From: Celerinatantimonas diazotrophica
GTDB taxonomy: Bacteria > Pseudomonadota > Gammaproteobacteria > Enterobacterales > Celerinatantimonadaceae
Assembly: GCF_004339545.1 (NCBI RefSeq)
Contig: NZ_SMGD01000018.1
Span: 112,675-176,674, forward strand
Direction of reading: 5' to 3'
Length of the DNA stretch: 64,000 nucleotides
The notes below the pieces were generated by a model that was not told the DNA's origin, did no database searches, and saw nothing but the letters and a program-made list of their open reading frames with translations. The first letter of the stretch is position 1. Every line of letters starts with the position of its first letter. A program made the position numbers and the translations under genes. Below are positions 27,744-36,349 of this stretch, piece after piece.

Positions 27744-29760
27744 TGATATAGGATAACTGATAACTCGGCAGTGCTTTTAATAGCTGTTGCCCATAGCGAC
27801 GAGTCACCATACGTGAATCAAGGATGGCGATAATACCTGAATCCGATTCATTTCTCATCAATCGGCCACAACATTGAATTAATTTTCGGCTCGTTTGCGG
27901 TAATGTGAGTTGTAAAAATGGGTTCAGTCCTTTGCTTTCAAGTAATTCTGCATGGCTTTGTGTAACTGGGTCGGTTGGCACAGCAAAAGGGAGGCGGGGA
28001 ATCACTAAATGCGTCAGATAATGTCCCGGTAAATCAATGCCTTCTCCAAATCCTGTGGTTGCAATGAGTAACCCTTGTTTATACGCGTCAACATGCGCTC
28101 GATATGATTTAAGCAATGCTTCATTCGATTGTGTGCCTTGAATGAAAACTCCGTTTGGATGAAGCCGATTGACACTATCGGCTAAATCATCAACCAGTTG
28201 ATACGATGTACAAAGTACGACCATTGCGGTCCCTGTTGTATAATTGTTGATTACATAAGAGGCTAAGTGCTCAAGATAATTCTGTTCTGTAGGAGCAGGG
28301 AATGTTTTGCTCAAGCGCAGTGTGACCTGACTATAATTAAATGGTGAAGGGTTGCGCAATTGTTGTTTGTTCTCTAACCATCGATATAAACCGGTCTGGA
28401 TTAAAAAATAATCAAAACGCCCCAGCGCCGAAAGAGTGGCAGATAATGCCACGGCAGCAAAGGCTCGTTGCCATAAAATGGCTTGTAATTTACTTCCCAC
28501 TACTAAAGGCGATAACGATAATGTGCAATCCTGATCGCTGCGCTCATACCAATAAGCAAAAGGCGTTTGATCTGATTCCCTTTGGCAGTGATAAAGCGTG
28601 TTCATAATATTCTCGGCCAATACTTGAAATGGCCCCAGCTGCGATAGTTTTGTTTCAGCCATTCCCTGCGTGATCTGTCCATCACTGGCGGCTTCTTGGA
28701 GTTGTCCCGCAAATTGTTCGAGTGTTCGCTGAAATTTTTGGGCACTGCTCTGATAATTATGGGCTAAATCTTTGATTGATTTAGGCAGATTTCCGGGGGA
28801 GAACCGCCAAATTTTATCTTCAAAAGCATGGTCATTTTGGGACTGAAAATCATATAGGCGATTTAATAATTGCATCAAATCTGCAATGGCTTCGAGCGCC
28901 GTTAACCGCGATTGAATAAACCCTCCGTTGTTCAGTTTTTCATTGATCTGGCTAATCCACAAGCGGACTTGTTCTAACTGGTTTAATGAATATTTTAATG
29001 GTAATTGACAAAGACTGGCCTCACGCGTGATGTCAGCAATTAAGTGGGCTTCGTCAAAGATATAAATAACTTCTTCAGGCTCTGGTAGCACAATTCCGCC
29101 ACCGCGCTCCAGATCAGCAATTAATAAACTATGGTTGGTGATAATGACATCTGTTTTTTGCAGTGCCTGGCGTGCCTTAGAAAAAGGGCATTGTCGGTGC
29201 CGTGGCATAGTATTGTTGCAACTAAAGCTATCACTTTGGATTTGCTGCCAAATAGCTTCGGGAATTGGTGTCGGCCAGCTATCTCGATCGCCGTGCCATT
29301 GATTTGTTTTTAGAGCTTGCCAAAGTTGGTTGATGACGATTGCTTGTTGTTGTCGCTTGGGGGCGAGTGATAATCGTTTTAATTTATGTTTGCAGCAATA
29401 CCGTTGCCTTCCCTTGGCCAGATGAAACGAGAATTTTCCTTCTAAGGCCCGGTGGACTTTTGGAAGTTCTTGGGTCATGAGCTGTTGCTGCAGGGCAACG
29501 GTTGCTGTTGAAATCACTAGTTTACGGTGAAATTGCAGCGCTAAAGGAATTGCAGCTAATAAATAGGCGAGTGATTTGCCAGTGCCGGTTCCTGACTCAA
29601 CCAGCAATATACGTTGTTTGGGGTTGATTTCGCCTGCTATAGCCTGAGCAATGGCTGCAATCAGTTTGTTTTGTGCCGCTCTCGGGGAAAAACTCGGGTT
29701 CTGTTCTCTAAGATTTTGATACGTTTTGCGAATCAGTTTTTTGTGTTGGGCACTTAACAT
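27736..29760 (-). CDS. dinG: ATP-dependent DNA helicase DinG
   Basis: XPD-like 5'-3' helicase that unwinds R-loops and D-loops. The 674-residue protein has Walker A ESGTGTGKSL (residues 55-64), an iron-sulfur region and DEAH at 236-239. The C-terminal motifs are TGFGEGIDLPG and LIQCCGRLMRNESD. E. coli DinG uses four cysteines for its cluster. Here I see C122/C123, C181 and C191, while the position of the third ligand is a methionine (M185) with one residue fewer in the loop. The cluster may use the extra C123, or may be altered. No clear LexA box was found upstream. Confidence 0.88.
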   Translation of the reverse strand: MLSAQHKKLIRKTYQNLREQNPSFSPRAAQNKLIAAIAQAIAGEINPKQRILLVESGTGTGKSLAYLLAAIPLALQFHRKLVISTATVALQQQLMTQELPKVHRALEGKFSFHLAKGRQRYCCKHKLKRLSLAPKRQQQAIVINQLWQALKTNQWHGDRDSWPTPIPEAIWQQIQSDSFSCNNTMPRHRQCPFSKARQALQKTDVIITNHSLLIADLERGGGIVLPEPEEVIYIFDEAHLIADITREASLCQLPLKYSLNQLEQVRLWISQINEKLNNGGFIQSRLTALEAIADLMQLLNRLYDFQSQNDHAFEDKIWRFSPGNLPKSIKDLAHNYQSSAQKFQRTLEQFAGQLQEAASDGQITQGMAETKLSQLGPFQVLAENIMNTLYHCQRESDQTPFAYWYERSDQDCTLSLSPLVVGSKLQAILWQRAFAAVALSATLSALGRFDYFLIQTGLYRWLENKQQLRNPSPFNYSQVTLRLSKTFPAPTEQNYLEHLASYVINNYTTGTAMVVLCTSYQLVDDLADSVNRLHPNGVFIQGTQSNEALLKSYRAHVDAYKQGLLIATTGFGEGIDLPGHYLTHLVIPRLPFAVPTDPVTQSHAELLESKGLNPFLQLTLPQTSRKLIQCCGRLMRNESDSGIIAILDSRMVTRRYGQQLLKALPSYQLSYIND

Positions 29761-30056
29761 AAATGAGATTATTCTGTGGGCGAGCTATTATGATAGCGGC
29801 TTTATAGAGTAAAAGCAGGTCACCTCAAAGTATTTTAGCGTGGATGAAATTTGTTTGGGGAGGGTAAGTGCAATTGATAAGAGGTTTTACGCTGCTGTTG
29901 ACTTAAGCTCGTCATTCGACGCACAAGAGGCTAGCGAACGAGCGAATCTATTAAAATAAAGGATTCAGGTAGAGTCATATTTTGATGGCCACAATAAATA
30001 TTTTTTAATCTACGGTTGCTTGTTTTGATAACAAAATCCAATTAATAGATTGTAAA

Positions 30057-30083
30057 GCGTCAGTAATTATTAGAAACTGACGC
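30057..30083. other. Stable hairpin in the dinG-porin intergenic region
   Basis: GCGTCAGT (30057-30064) pairs perfectly with ACTGACGC (30076-30083) around an 11-base loop, followed by AGTCTTTGTTT. The gap 29761-30435 has no recognisable gene. This stem could be the end of a small RNA or a structured site in the porin control region. Confidence 0.35.
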
Positions 30084-30292
30084 AGTCTTTGTTTATACTA
30101 AAAGCTCATTGCTGGTTTAAACATAAACGTTTTTTTTTGTTGTATATGTAAGCTATCATTTTTTACATCGGAATCTTACCGATTCTCATAATTCGCTCAG
30201 TTAAATTTAATTCGTTTTCACGCTGTTAAATTTTGACATTCATCACATCTTTTTGCTGAATGACGATTCAAAAATCCTCTAAAAATCGAGTA

Positions 30293-30353
30293 TTTACATT
30301 ATTTGTAAAAAGTTCAATTTTTTATTGCGAAAATTAAAAACCGATGGTAGGCT
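30293..30353 (+). promoter_or_regulatory. Porin promoter with upstream palindrome
   Basis: TTTACATTATTTGTAAA (30293-30309) is a 6+5+6 palindrome in AT-rich DNA. It is followed by TTGCGA (30325-30330), 17 bp and TAGGCT (30348-30353). The weak -10 and the upstream AT-rich site are typical of activator-dependent porin promoters such as those controlled by OmpR; the regulator is inferred. Confidence 0.4.
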
Positions 30354-30435
30354 CAGTAGCGACAGTTAGTTGATTTAACTGTTAGACTGCGAATACTAAG
30401 GATTATGTGTTTAATTGCTTAAAAGGCACAGGACA

Positions 30436-31503
30436 ATGAAAAAAACTATTCTAGCTCTGGCTGTACCTGCTCTTCTGGCAGCCTCTGCCGCAGCAACCGC
30501 TGCAAACGTTTATAAAACTGACTCTCAGTCTATGGACGTTTATGGTCGTGTTGAAGCTGATCTGACTAATGCTGGTCACGACAACAGCCAGGAAAAAACT
30601 ACCGATCTTAATACTTCTGCTCGTTTAGGTATTAAAGGCACCACTAAATTAACCGATAGCCTGAGTGCATTTGCTCGTGGTGAGTGGCAGGTTAATGGCG
30701 AAAATTCTGACTCAGATCAATTCAAATCTCGTCACGTTTATTTAGGTTTGGATGCTGGTACTGCTGGGAATATCAAATTTGGTCAGACAGATACTCCTTT
30801 ATACACCAGCTTAACTCACGTGATCGATATCTTCGACCAATGGGGTATGGAAGCACAGCAAGGCCTTTATGGTGAGTCTCGCCAGCAAAGCCAGGCTATT
30901 TATTCTAATACCTTCGGTCCAGTATCTGTTCAGTTGGGTTATCAGTTCCACACTACTGGTGCTAAAGATGCTTTAGGTTTTGGCGGTGGTTCCAGCAATC
31001 CAACAGATAATCAGAATGGTGCATACTCTGCTGCTGTTGTTTACAATACTGGTATGGGGCTGAATGTACACGCTGCATACGCGCGTCAGAACTTTGATGG
31101 CGCAATCAAAGGTAATAAAGATAACTACGGCTTTGGTTTAGATTACACCAACGATAACTTGTATGCAGGTTTTGTCTATTTAGGTGCTAAATCTAATCCA
31201 GATGGTAGCGGTAATGACTTGACTGTTAACTCTTATGACTTGGTTGGTGCATATACTATGGGCCAGACTCGTATCTATACTGGTTGGGGTATCCAACGTC
31301 AGTCAGGCGATGGTGCAGCTAGTACATTTGCCGCTCATGATGGAACAGCAATTAACTCATACAAATTGGGTGTTGAATATAACTTCACTTCAAACTTCCT
31401 GAGTTGGGTTGAATACCGTCATAATAACGGTTCTGATGCTGGCGATACAGCCAATGCATTTGCAGCAAACGAAGTTGCAGTATCTGCACAGTATAACTTC
31501 TAA
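30436..31503 (+). CDS. General outer-membrane porin (OmpC/OmpU type)
   Basis: A 355-residue trimeric-porin family protein. The signal peptide MKKTILALAVPALLAASAAA is followed by a mature part starting around ANVYKTDSQSMDVYGRVEAD. It has alternating beta strands, the conserved SRHVYLGLDA and FGQTDTPLYT segments near the constriction loop, and the C-terminal SAQYNF whose last phenylalanine is the BamA signal. Codon use looks biased toward a highly expressed gene (many GGT, GCT and AAA). The chosen ATG is preceded by AAGG and AGGA; a TTG at 30415 would spoil the signal peptide. A strong terminator follows. Confidence 0.93.
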   Translation: MKKTILALAVPALLAASAAATAANVYKTDSQSMDVYGRVEADLTNAGHDNSQEKTTDLNTSARLGIKGTTKLTDSLSAFARGEWQVNGENSDSDQFKSRHVYLGLDAGTAGNIKFGQTDTPLYTSLTHVIDIFDQWGMEAQQGLYGESRQQSQAIYSNTFGPVSVQLGYQFHTTGAKDALGFGGGSSNPTDNQNGAYSAAVVYNTGMGLNVHAAYARQNFDGAIKGNKDNYGFGLDYTNDNLYAGFVYLGAKSNPDGSGNDLTVNSYDLVGAYTMGQTRIYTGWGIQRQSGDGAASTFAAHDGTAINSYKLGVEYNFTSNFLSWVEYRHNNGSDAGDTANAFAANEVAVSAQYNF

Positions 31504-31526
31504 GTTTTGCTTAAATGCTTGAATTT

Positions 31527-31554
31527 AAAAACCAGCCTTTATGGCTGGTTTTTT
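31527..31554 (+). terminator. Rho-independent terminator of the porin gene
   Basis: An 11-bp stem (AAAAACCAGCC with GGCTGGTTTTT) around a 5-base loop, ending in a T run, 23 bases after the porin stop. Confidence 0.88.
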
Positions 31555-31577
31555 ATACGATTGAAAGCCCATTGCCC

Positions 31578-31646
31578 ATGTTAAGCTTTATCAATTTAAA
31601 CTTGTCTGTTTTAATAGGTTGGCGCGCTTATTTCAAGCGGCGTTAA
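31578..31646 (+). CDS. Putative trpS leader peptide (22 codons, one Trp)
   Basis: A short frame runs from an ATG to a TAA between the porin terminator and trpS. It encodes 22 residues, beginning MLSFINLNLS and ending RAYFKRR, with a single Trp codon (31620-31622). That codon sits just before the first arm of the hairpin set, and the TAA lies within the second hairpin's 5' arm, the geometry expected for a ribosome-stalling leader. The ribosome-binding site is weak (GAAAG) and an in-frame TTG lies two codons earlier. Translation is unproven. Confidence 0.35.
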   Translation: MLSFINLNLSVLIGWRAYFKRR

Positions 31647-31678
31647 CTTGTGTTATTGCCGCCTTACCTGGCGGTTTT
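31625..31678 (+). promoter_or_regulatory. Putative transcription attenuator in the trpS leader
   Basis: Three mutually exclusive stems are seen. The first (CGCTT/AAGCG, 31625-31639) resembles a pause hairpin. The second (31637-31662) pairs GCGGCGTTAAC with GTTATTGCCGC, with one mismatch and one GU, and resembles an antiterminator. The third (CCGCC/GGCGG, 31659-31674), followed by TTTTGTCT, resembles a terminator. Stem 2 shares sequence with both stems 1 and 3. A ribosome paused at the Trp codon would cover stem 1 and allow stem 2; one reaching the TAA would cover stem 2 and allow termination. Confidence 0.5.
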
Positions 31679-31723
31679 GTCTATAGACTGCCTTGGTAGG
31701 TCAGCTACAAAGGAAAGTCATTC

Positions 31724-32719
31724 ATGCAAGATTCTATTCTTACCGGTGATCGCCCAACAGGGGCTTTGCATCTTGGTCACTTTATCGGCTCTCTAAAGCA
31801 ACGTGTTGCCCTGCAGGAGCAGTATCCCCAAACCGTTTTAATTGCTGATATGCAGGCTTTGACCGATAACGGTACTGATTTAAAAAAAGCATCACAAAAT
31901 ATTGTTGAAGTCATGGCGGATTATTTGGCGGTTGGTATTGACCCAACTAAAACGACGATTTGTCAGCAATCTGCACTGCCGGCTTTAGCTGAACTGACCA
32001 TGTTTTATGCAAACTTAGTGAGTGTTTCCCGTTTAGAACGTAACCCGACTGTGAAAGCTGAGATTGCCTCAAAACAGTTTGGCGACTCGATACCCGCTGG
32101 TTTTTTAACTTACCCAATTAGCCAGGCTGCCGACATCACTGCTTTTAAGGCGACATTAGTGCCAGTTGGCGATGACCAGTTACCGATGCTTGAACAAACC
32201 AATGAGATTGTTCGTAAGGTGAATCGTCTAGCTAACAAGCAAATTTTAGTAGAATGTAAGCCGCTACTTTCTAATATTTCTCGACTGCCTTCCGTGGATG
32301 GTAAAAATAAGATGTCTAAGTCGTTAGGCAACACGATTATGCTTGGCAGTGATGAAGATTCCATTCGCAAAGCGGTTAAATCAATGTATACCGATCCAAA
32401 TCACCTGCGAGTTGCAGATCCAGGACAGGTGGAAGGCAACGTTGTTTTTACCTATTTAGATGCTTTTTATCCAGATCAAAGTTATGTTAATGAATTAAAA
32501 GAGCATTATAAAGCGGGGGGGTTAGGCGACACCAAAATCAAAGGCATTTTAGAAGAGTGTCTGCAAGAGCTGATTCGGCCAATTCGTGAGGAGCGTCAGA
32601 AATTAATAGCCGACCCTCAATACTTGATAAGCGTGTTGAAAGCTGGAACAGAAAAAGCACGGAAAGTCACCGATGAAGTCGCTGTTGCTGTAAAAAACAT
32701 GTATGGATTAATGCTTTAG
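31724..32719 (+). CDS. trpS: Tryptophanyl-tRNA synthetase, GDRPTG/HLGH clade
   Basis: Charges tRNA-Trp with tryptophan in the cytosol. The 331-residue class Ic synthetase has TGDRPTGALHLGHFIGSL containing the HIGH-type motif, a Rossmann body, and KMSKSLGN. The GDRPTG...HLGH pattern marks the clade that includes auxiliary, indolmycin-resistant TrpRS of Streptomyces, unlike the E. coli type (QPSG...LGN). Whether this organism also has the E. coli type elsewhere cannot be seen. The ATG follows AAAGGAAAG. It converges on the J-domain gene with a 12-base overlap of the 3' ends. A possible attenuator precedes it. Confidence 0.95.
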   Translation: MQDSILTGDRPTGALHLGHFIGSLKQRVALQEQYPQTVLIADMQALTDNGTDLKKASQNIVEVMADYLAVGIDPTKTTICQQSALPALAELTMFYANLVSVSRLERNPTVKAEIASKQFGDSIPAGFLTYPISQAADITAFKATLVPVGDDQLPMLEQTNEIVRKVNRLANKQILVECKPLLSNISRLPSVDGKNKMSKSLGNTIMLGSDEDSIRKAVKSMYTDPNHLRVADPGQVEGNVVFTYLDAFYPDQSYVNELKEHYKAGGLGDTKIKGILEECLQELIRPIREERQKLIADPQYLISVLKAGTEKARKVTDEVAVAVKNMYGLML

Positions 32720-33274
32720 CTGCTGATAGGCTTGAGTGATCTTTTCAAATTGTTTTGCATCTCCCCCGCGATCGGGATGGTGTTTCAAAGCCATTTCTTT
32801 ATAGCGTTGCTTGATCTGGCTTTGGTTTGCGCCACAGGGGAGTTGCAAAATAGTTAAAGCATTATCATGATTGACAGCAAATCCATTCCAAAAATCATTG
32901 AGTAATTTTTCAACGTCAGCTACCTGTGTTTGAGCGAGCTGTTCCCAGTCTAAATAATAGTCTCGCAATGCATCGTGCTTTATCACGTGGGATCTATTAT
33001 CAGCTCGATGCTGTTTTAATAGTTCAATATTTAGTGCTCCAATCGCAAGGGTAAAATCGTAATTTAGCAACATATCTCGTAGCTGATATAAAGCATTCAT
33101 CACTACGAAATGGTGCTGAAATAGTTTCAGCTCTGAGTTTTTCGGATCAAACTGAACTAAAAAAGAGTGGTTTTGCAGTTTTTTCATTAGTTGATATTCG
33201 CTGATTGGAACCAGCTCGTAAGAGAGGATCTTCAAGACATCGCTATTGAGTGGATTACATTTTAGCTTGTTCAT
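32708..33274 (-). CDS. DnaJ-related protein with C-terminal J domain
   Basis: A 188-residue protein with an N-terminal DnaJ-related domain (about residues 10-120) and a C-terminal J domain (about 138-188). The J domain carries the HPD tripeptide in LKHHPDRGGDAKQF, needed to stimulate DnaK ATPase. Glycine/phenylalanine and zinc-finger regions of true DnaJ are absent, so it is a specialised co-chaperone with an unknown client. This architecture is common in Vibrio, Shewanella and Aeromonas. Its 3' end overlaps trpS on the other strand. Confidence 0.88.
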   Translation of the reverse strand: MNKLKCNPLNSDVLKILSYELVPISEYQLMKKLQNHSFLVQFDPKNSELKLFQHHFVVMNALYQLRDMLLNYDFTLAIGALNIELLKQHRADNRSHVIKHDALRDYYLDWEQLAQTQVADVEKLLNDFWNGFAVNHDNALTILQLPCGANQSQIKQRYKEMALKHHPDRGGDAKQFEKITQAYQQLKH

Positions 33275-33312
33275 CTCTTTACTGTGGTGAATTGTTTATC
33301 ATTTGTCAAAAA

Positions 33313-35091
33313 TTAATGCTCCTGATTGGCTAATCGATATGCCCCTTGATAATCAAATATTCGTGCCTGTATTTTCCAAAAGTGACCTTTTTTCCGAGCA
33401 ATCACAAAATCGGGGGGACGATAGTTTCGCTCATTGGCCATGGCTTGCTCAAGATTTTTGATCCATTTGGGGTCAAGCCACTGACGTTTTGCAAAGATCA
33501 AATTAAATTGCTTGAGAACCCTCGTTTTTTTTAAATCGAATTTTTCACTTAATTCGACTCCATCTTCATCATAATAGCGTATAACTAATTGGTTTTGCTC
33601 ATTAAAAAAACGTATTCCAGCACAACGAATAACTTTAGCATCTTTTAGGGATAACGCTTTTTTTAATTGCTCATCGGGGTCTATCAGAGTCTCTCCACAT
33701 TGTTGACATTGTCTGGCGGCAATATCATTTTCTCCCAAGCAATGGGGGCATTGTTTATAGCGAAAGCGGTAGTTGCATTGTTGTTGGACATGATCTATTT
33801 CGATTAATCCTTGACAGCGACGACCATAATGTTCCATTAGCTGACCATCAGCATCCAGCTTTCCCCAAAAGGTATTGGAAAATCCACATTCAGGACAGGG
33901 CACCATAACGGGGACACTATCTGAATCTGGTTTAGGTTGACCGACTTCAGGTTGGTAAAGGTTGAAGCCATTTCCCGCATAATCAATCACTAAACAATCT
34001 GATTTATCAGGTGAAAGTCTCAACCCGCGGCCAACGATTTGTTGAAATAAACTGAGTGATTCTGTTGGCCGTAGCAGTGCGATCATGTCAACATGTGGGG
34101 CATCAAATCCAGTCGTTAATACCGATACATTCACTAAATACTTAATCTTTTGCTGTTTAAATTGCTTAATGGTCTCGCTGCGTTCATTCGCTGGAGTATT
34201 TGCTATGACAAGTGCTGCGGATTGTTCACTAAGATATCCCATAATTTCTTTGGCGTGTCGAACTGTTGCGGCAAAGATCATCACGCCTTTTCGTGTTTCG
34301 GCAAGCTCAATGACTTGGCCGATAATTGCTTGAGTGACTCGTTTGGAGCGAACCAGTAATGTATTCATTGCTGCTTCCGGGAATAGCCCTTTTGAGTCAC
34401 GACACGCGTCAAACGGATATTGTGCAATCGGGGCATCGATCATCTTAGGCGGTGTTAAATAACCGCGTCGAATCAGTGTGGCAAGTGTCAGTTCATAAAT
34501 ACCATGAGTGAATGCGGGTTGCTTGGTCGGCCTGACAAATCCCCGGTAGTCATATTGGTAGCACCATCCTTGATTGAGCCGATAAGGGGTCGCAGTTAAT
34601 CCCAGAACCTTCAGTTTTGGGTTAAACGTGTTTAGATGCATTAATAATTGCTGATATTGGCTATCTTTATCGCAGCTGACCCGATGACATTCGTCAATAA
34701 TAATTAGGGAATAATAGCGATTAAAATCATCTAAGTTTCGAGAAGCGGATTGGATACTGGCAAAACAGACTTTTTGGTCAGTTTCTTTTTCATTTAATCC
34801 CGCAGCAAAAATAGAGCATGACTCGCCCAGCAGGCGATATTTCGCAGCATTTTGCTCAACCAATTCACTAACGTGTGCTAACACTAAAATTGGATAGTGT
34901 GCGAGTCTGGCAAGTTCAGCGATCACCAGACTTTTGCCGGCTCCAGTGGGCAGGACAATTAGGGCAGATTCGTCACTTTTTTGAAAATGATGGATCACTG
35001 CATCCACTGCTTGGCGTTGGTAATCTCGAAGTTTAAACAAAAAATCGGGTATTAATGAGTTGGATTTGCCATCTATTCTAGCGACTGGCAC
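33313..35091 (-). CDS. radD: DNA repair helicase RadD (YejH)
   Basis: RadD is a superfamily 2 helicase-like ATPase that assists RecA-dependent recombination and interacts with SSB. The 592-residue protein matches E. coli RadD (586) throughout. Matching motifs are Walker A VLPTGAGKS, DECH in IIIDECHR, GLTATPYRL, TTGFDAPHVD and QIVGRGLRL, then a cysteine-rich zinc region (CPECGFSNTFWGK, CPHCLGENDIAARQCQQC). The GTG at 35091 adds about 20 residues compared with E. coli. A TTG nearer the conserved FKLRDYQ is the alternative; neither has a clear ribosome-binding site. Divergent from slyD. Confidence 0.93.
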   Translation of the reverse strand: MPVARIDGKSNSLIPDFLFKLRDYQRQAVDAVIHHFQKSDESALIVLPTGAGKSLVIAELARLAHYPILVLAHVSELVEQNAAKYRLLGESCSIFAAGLNEKETDQKVCFASIQSASRNLDDFNRYYSLIIIDECHRVSCDKDSQYQQLLMHLNTFNPKLKVLGLTATPYRLNQGWCYQYDYRGFVRPTKQPAFTHGIYELTLATLIRRGYLTPPKMIDAPIAQYPFDACRDSKGLFPEAAMNTLLVRSKRVTQAIIGQVIELAETRKGVMIFAATVRHAKEIMGYLSEQSAALVIANTPANERSETIKQFKQQKIKYLVNVSVLTTGFDAPHVDMIALLRPTESLSLFQQIVGRGLRLSPDKSDCLVIDYAGNGFNLYQPEVGQPKPDSDSVPVMVPCPECGFSNTFWGKLDADGQLMEHYGRRCQGLIEIDHVQQQCNYRFRYKQCPHCLGENDIAARQCQQCGETLIDPDEQLKKALSLKDAKVIRCAGIRFFNEQNQLVIRYYDEDGVELSEKFDLKKTRVLKQFNLIFAKRQWLDPKWIKNLEQAMANERNYRPPDFVIARKKGHFWKIQARIFDYQGAYRLANQEH

Positions 35092-35146
35092 TATATAACG
35101 CTACACTCAACGATTTACATTTACGTATTAAGCCTGAGAGTCAATT

Positions 35147-35623
35147 ATGAAAATTGCTGAAAACAAAGTAGCGCTCATCCACTATACCGTGTCAGCCCAA
35201 GGTGCTGAGCTCGATAGTTCCGAAGGTAAGGAGCCTCTGGCTTATATTGCCGGACAGGGCTTTTTAGTTCCAGGCTTAGAAGATGCGCTGATGGGACATG
35301 AAGCAGGAGAAACGCTTGAAGTTGAAGTCCCAGCTGATAAAGCATATGGACAGCGTGATGACCATTTAATGCAGGCTGTGCCTAAAACGATGTTTGAAGG
35401 CATGGATGTGGAACCGGGGATGCAGTTTCGTGCCACTACTGATAATGGCGAGCAAACGGTCATGGTTTTGGAAGTACAAGATGAAGAAGTCGTGATTGAT
35501 GGCAACCATCCTCTTGCTGGAATGGATTTGTTTTTCAATGTACGGATTGAGCAAGTTCGTGATGCGACTGAAGAAGAGCTGCAGCACGGTCATGTTCATG
35601 GTGTTGGGGGACATCATCACTAG
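35147..35623 (+). CDS. slyD: FKBP-type peptidyl-prolyl isomerase SlyD
   Basis: SlyD is a cytosolic prolyl isomerase, chaperone and metal-binding protein that supports nickel-enzyme maturation. The 158-residue protein starts MKIAENKVALIHYTV, with the FKBP domain interrupted by the IF chaperone insertion. It has YGQRDDHLMQAVPK and DGNHPLAGMDLFFNV, all typical. The histidine-rich tail (HGHVHGVGGHHH) is much shorter than in E. coli (196 residues in all) and has no cysteines. A terminator follows. Confidence 0.95.
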   Translation: MKIAENKVALIHYTVSAQGAELDSSEGKEPLAYIAGQGFLVPGLEDALMGHEAGETLEVEVPADKAYGQRDDHLMQAVPKTMFEGMDVEPGMQFRATTDNGEQTVMVLEVQDEEVVIDGNHPLAGMDLFFNVRIEQVRDATEEELQHGHVHGVGGHHH

Positions 35624-35660
35624 GATTACATTGCTCATTAATATAAACTTTAGTGATAAG

Positions 35661-35684
35661 AAGATGCCTATATGGCATCTTTTT
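35661..35684 (+). terminator. Rho-independent terminator of slyD
   Basis: An 8-bp stem (AAGATGCC with GGCATCTT) around TATAT, ending in a T run, 38 bases after slyD. Confidence 0.8.
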
Positions 35685-35783
35685 GATATAAGATACAACG
35701 AATCTTTATTGGTGCTGATGGCCAGATAGGCGTTTAATAAAGTGGTACATTCACCAAGTTTATCTGGAGTCACTTTATTATTT

Positions 35784-36344
35784 ATGACGCATATTTATTT
35801 AGTACATGGTTATACGGCATCGATCGATTCGCATTGGTTTCCATGGCTTGAGCGTTCGTTAGCCAGAGAATTCCCACAAGTTACATTGACCCGCATAGCG
35901 ATGCCAAATTCGAATGCACCAGAGGTTGAGCGTTGGCTCGGTACGTTAAATCAGCAGTTAAATTGCGATCCATCGACGATTTTAATCGGGCATAGCTTAG
36001 GTTGTATCACGTTGTTACGATATTTAGCACAAAGTGGAAGTCCGATTAAAGGACTGTTGTTAGTCTCGGGATTTGCTGCTTCTGTCGCTCATTTAAAAGA
36101 GCTCGATCCTTTTGTGGATGTTGAATTACCTTATATGCAATTGCAAAAGCAAATTCCTCATCGAGTGATGCTTCTGAGTGACAATGATGATGTTATACCG
36201 CCTTCTTATAGCGAACAATTGGCAAGAGATTTGCGGATGAAGCAGGTAAAAGTAAAAGGTTATGGTCATTTTGTTGCAAGAGAAGGTGTCACCTCGCTCC
36301 CACAGGCTTTGCAGGTGATCTCAGATATCTTACACACTGATTGA
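35784..36344 (+). CDS. RBBP9/YdeN-type serine hydrolase
   Basis: A 186-residue alpha/beta hydrolase of the RBBP9/YdeN family, likely cytosolic. The putative catalytic triad is the serine in LIGHSLGC, the aspartate in LLSDNDDVIP and the histidine in VKGYGHFV. The N-terminal THIYLVHGYTAS gives the oxyanion strand. The frame opens upstream at 35742, but the ATG at 35784 gives the family's usual beginning directly at the first strand. The substrate is unknown. Confidence 0.85.
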   Translation: MTHIYLVHGYTASIDSHWFPWLERSLAREFPQVTLTRIAMPNSNAPEVERWLGTLNQQLNCDPSTILIGHSLGCITLLRYLAQSGSPIKGLLLVSGFAASVAHLKELDPFVDVELPYMQLQKQIPHRVMLLSDNDDVIPPSYSEQLARDLRMKQVKVKGYGHFVAREGVTSLPQALQVISDILHTD

Positions 36345-36349
36345 TGACT

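Noticed and set aside
31587..31615. TTTATC-17 bp-TTTAAT as a trpS promoter
   Set aside because: Both boxes are weak and occur by chance in AT-rich DNA. Kept in mind because, if real, it would remove the start of the leader peptide.
35366..35773. 135-codon open frame on the minus strand over slyD and its terminator
   Set aside because: Antisense to slyD and runs through a clear terminator hairpin; no family features.
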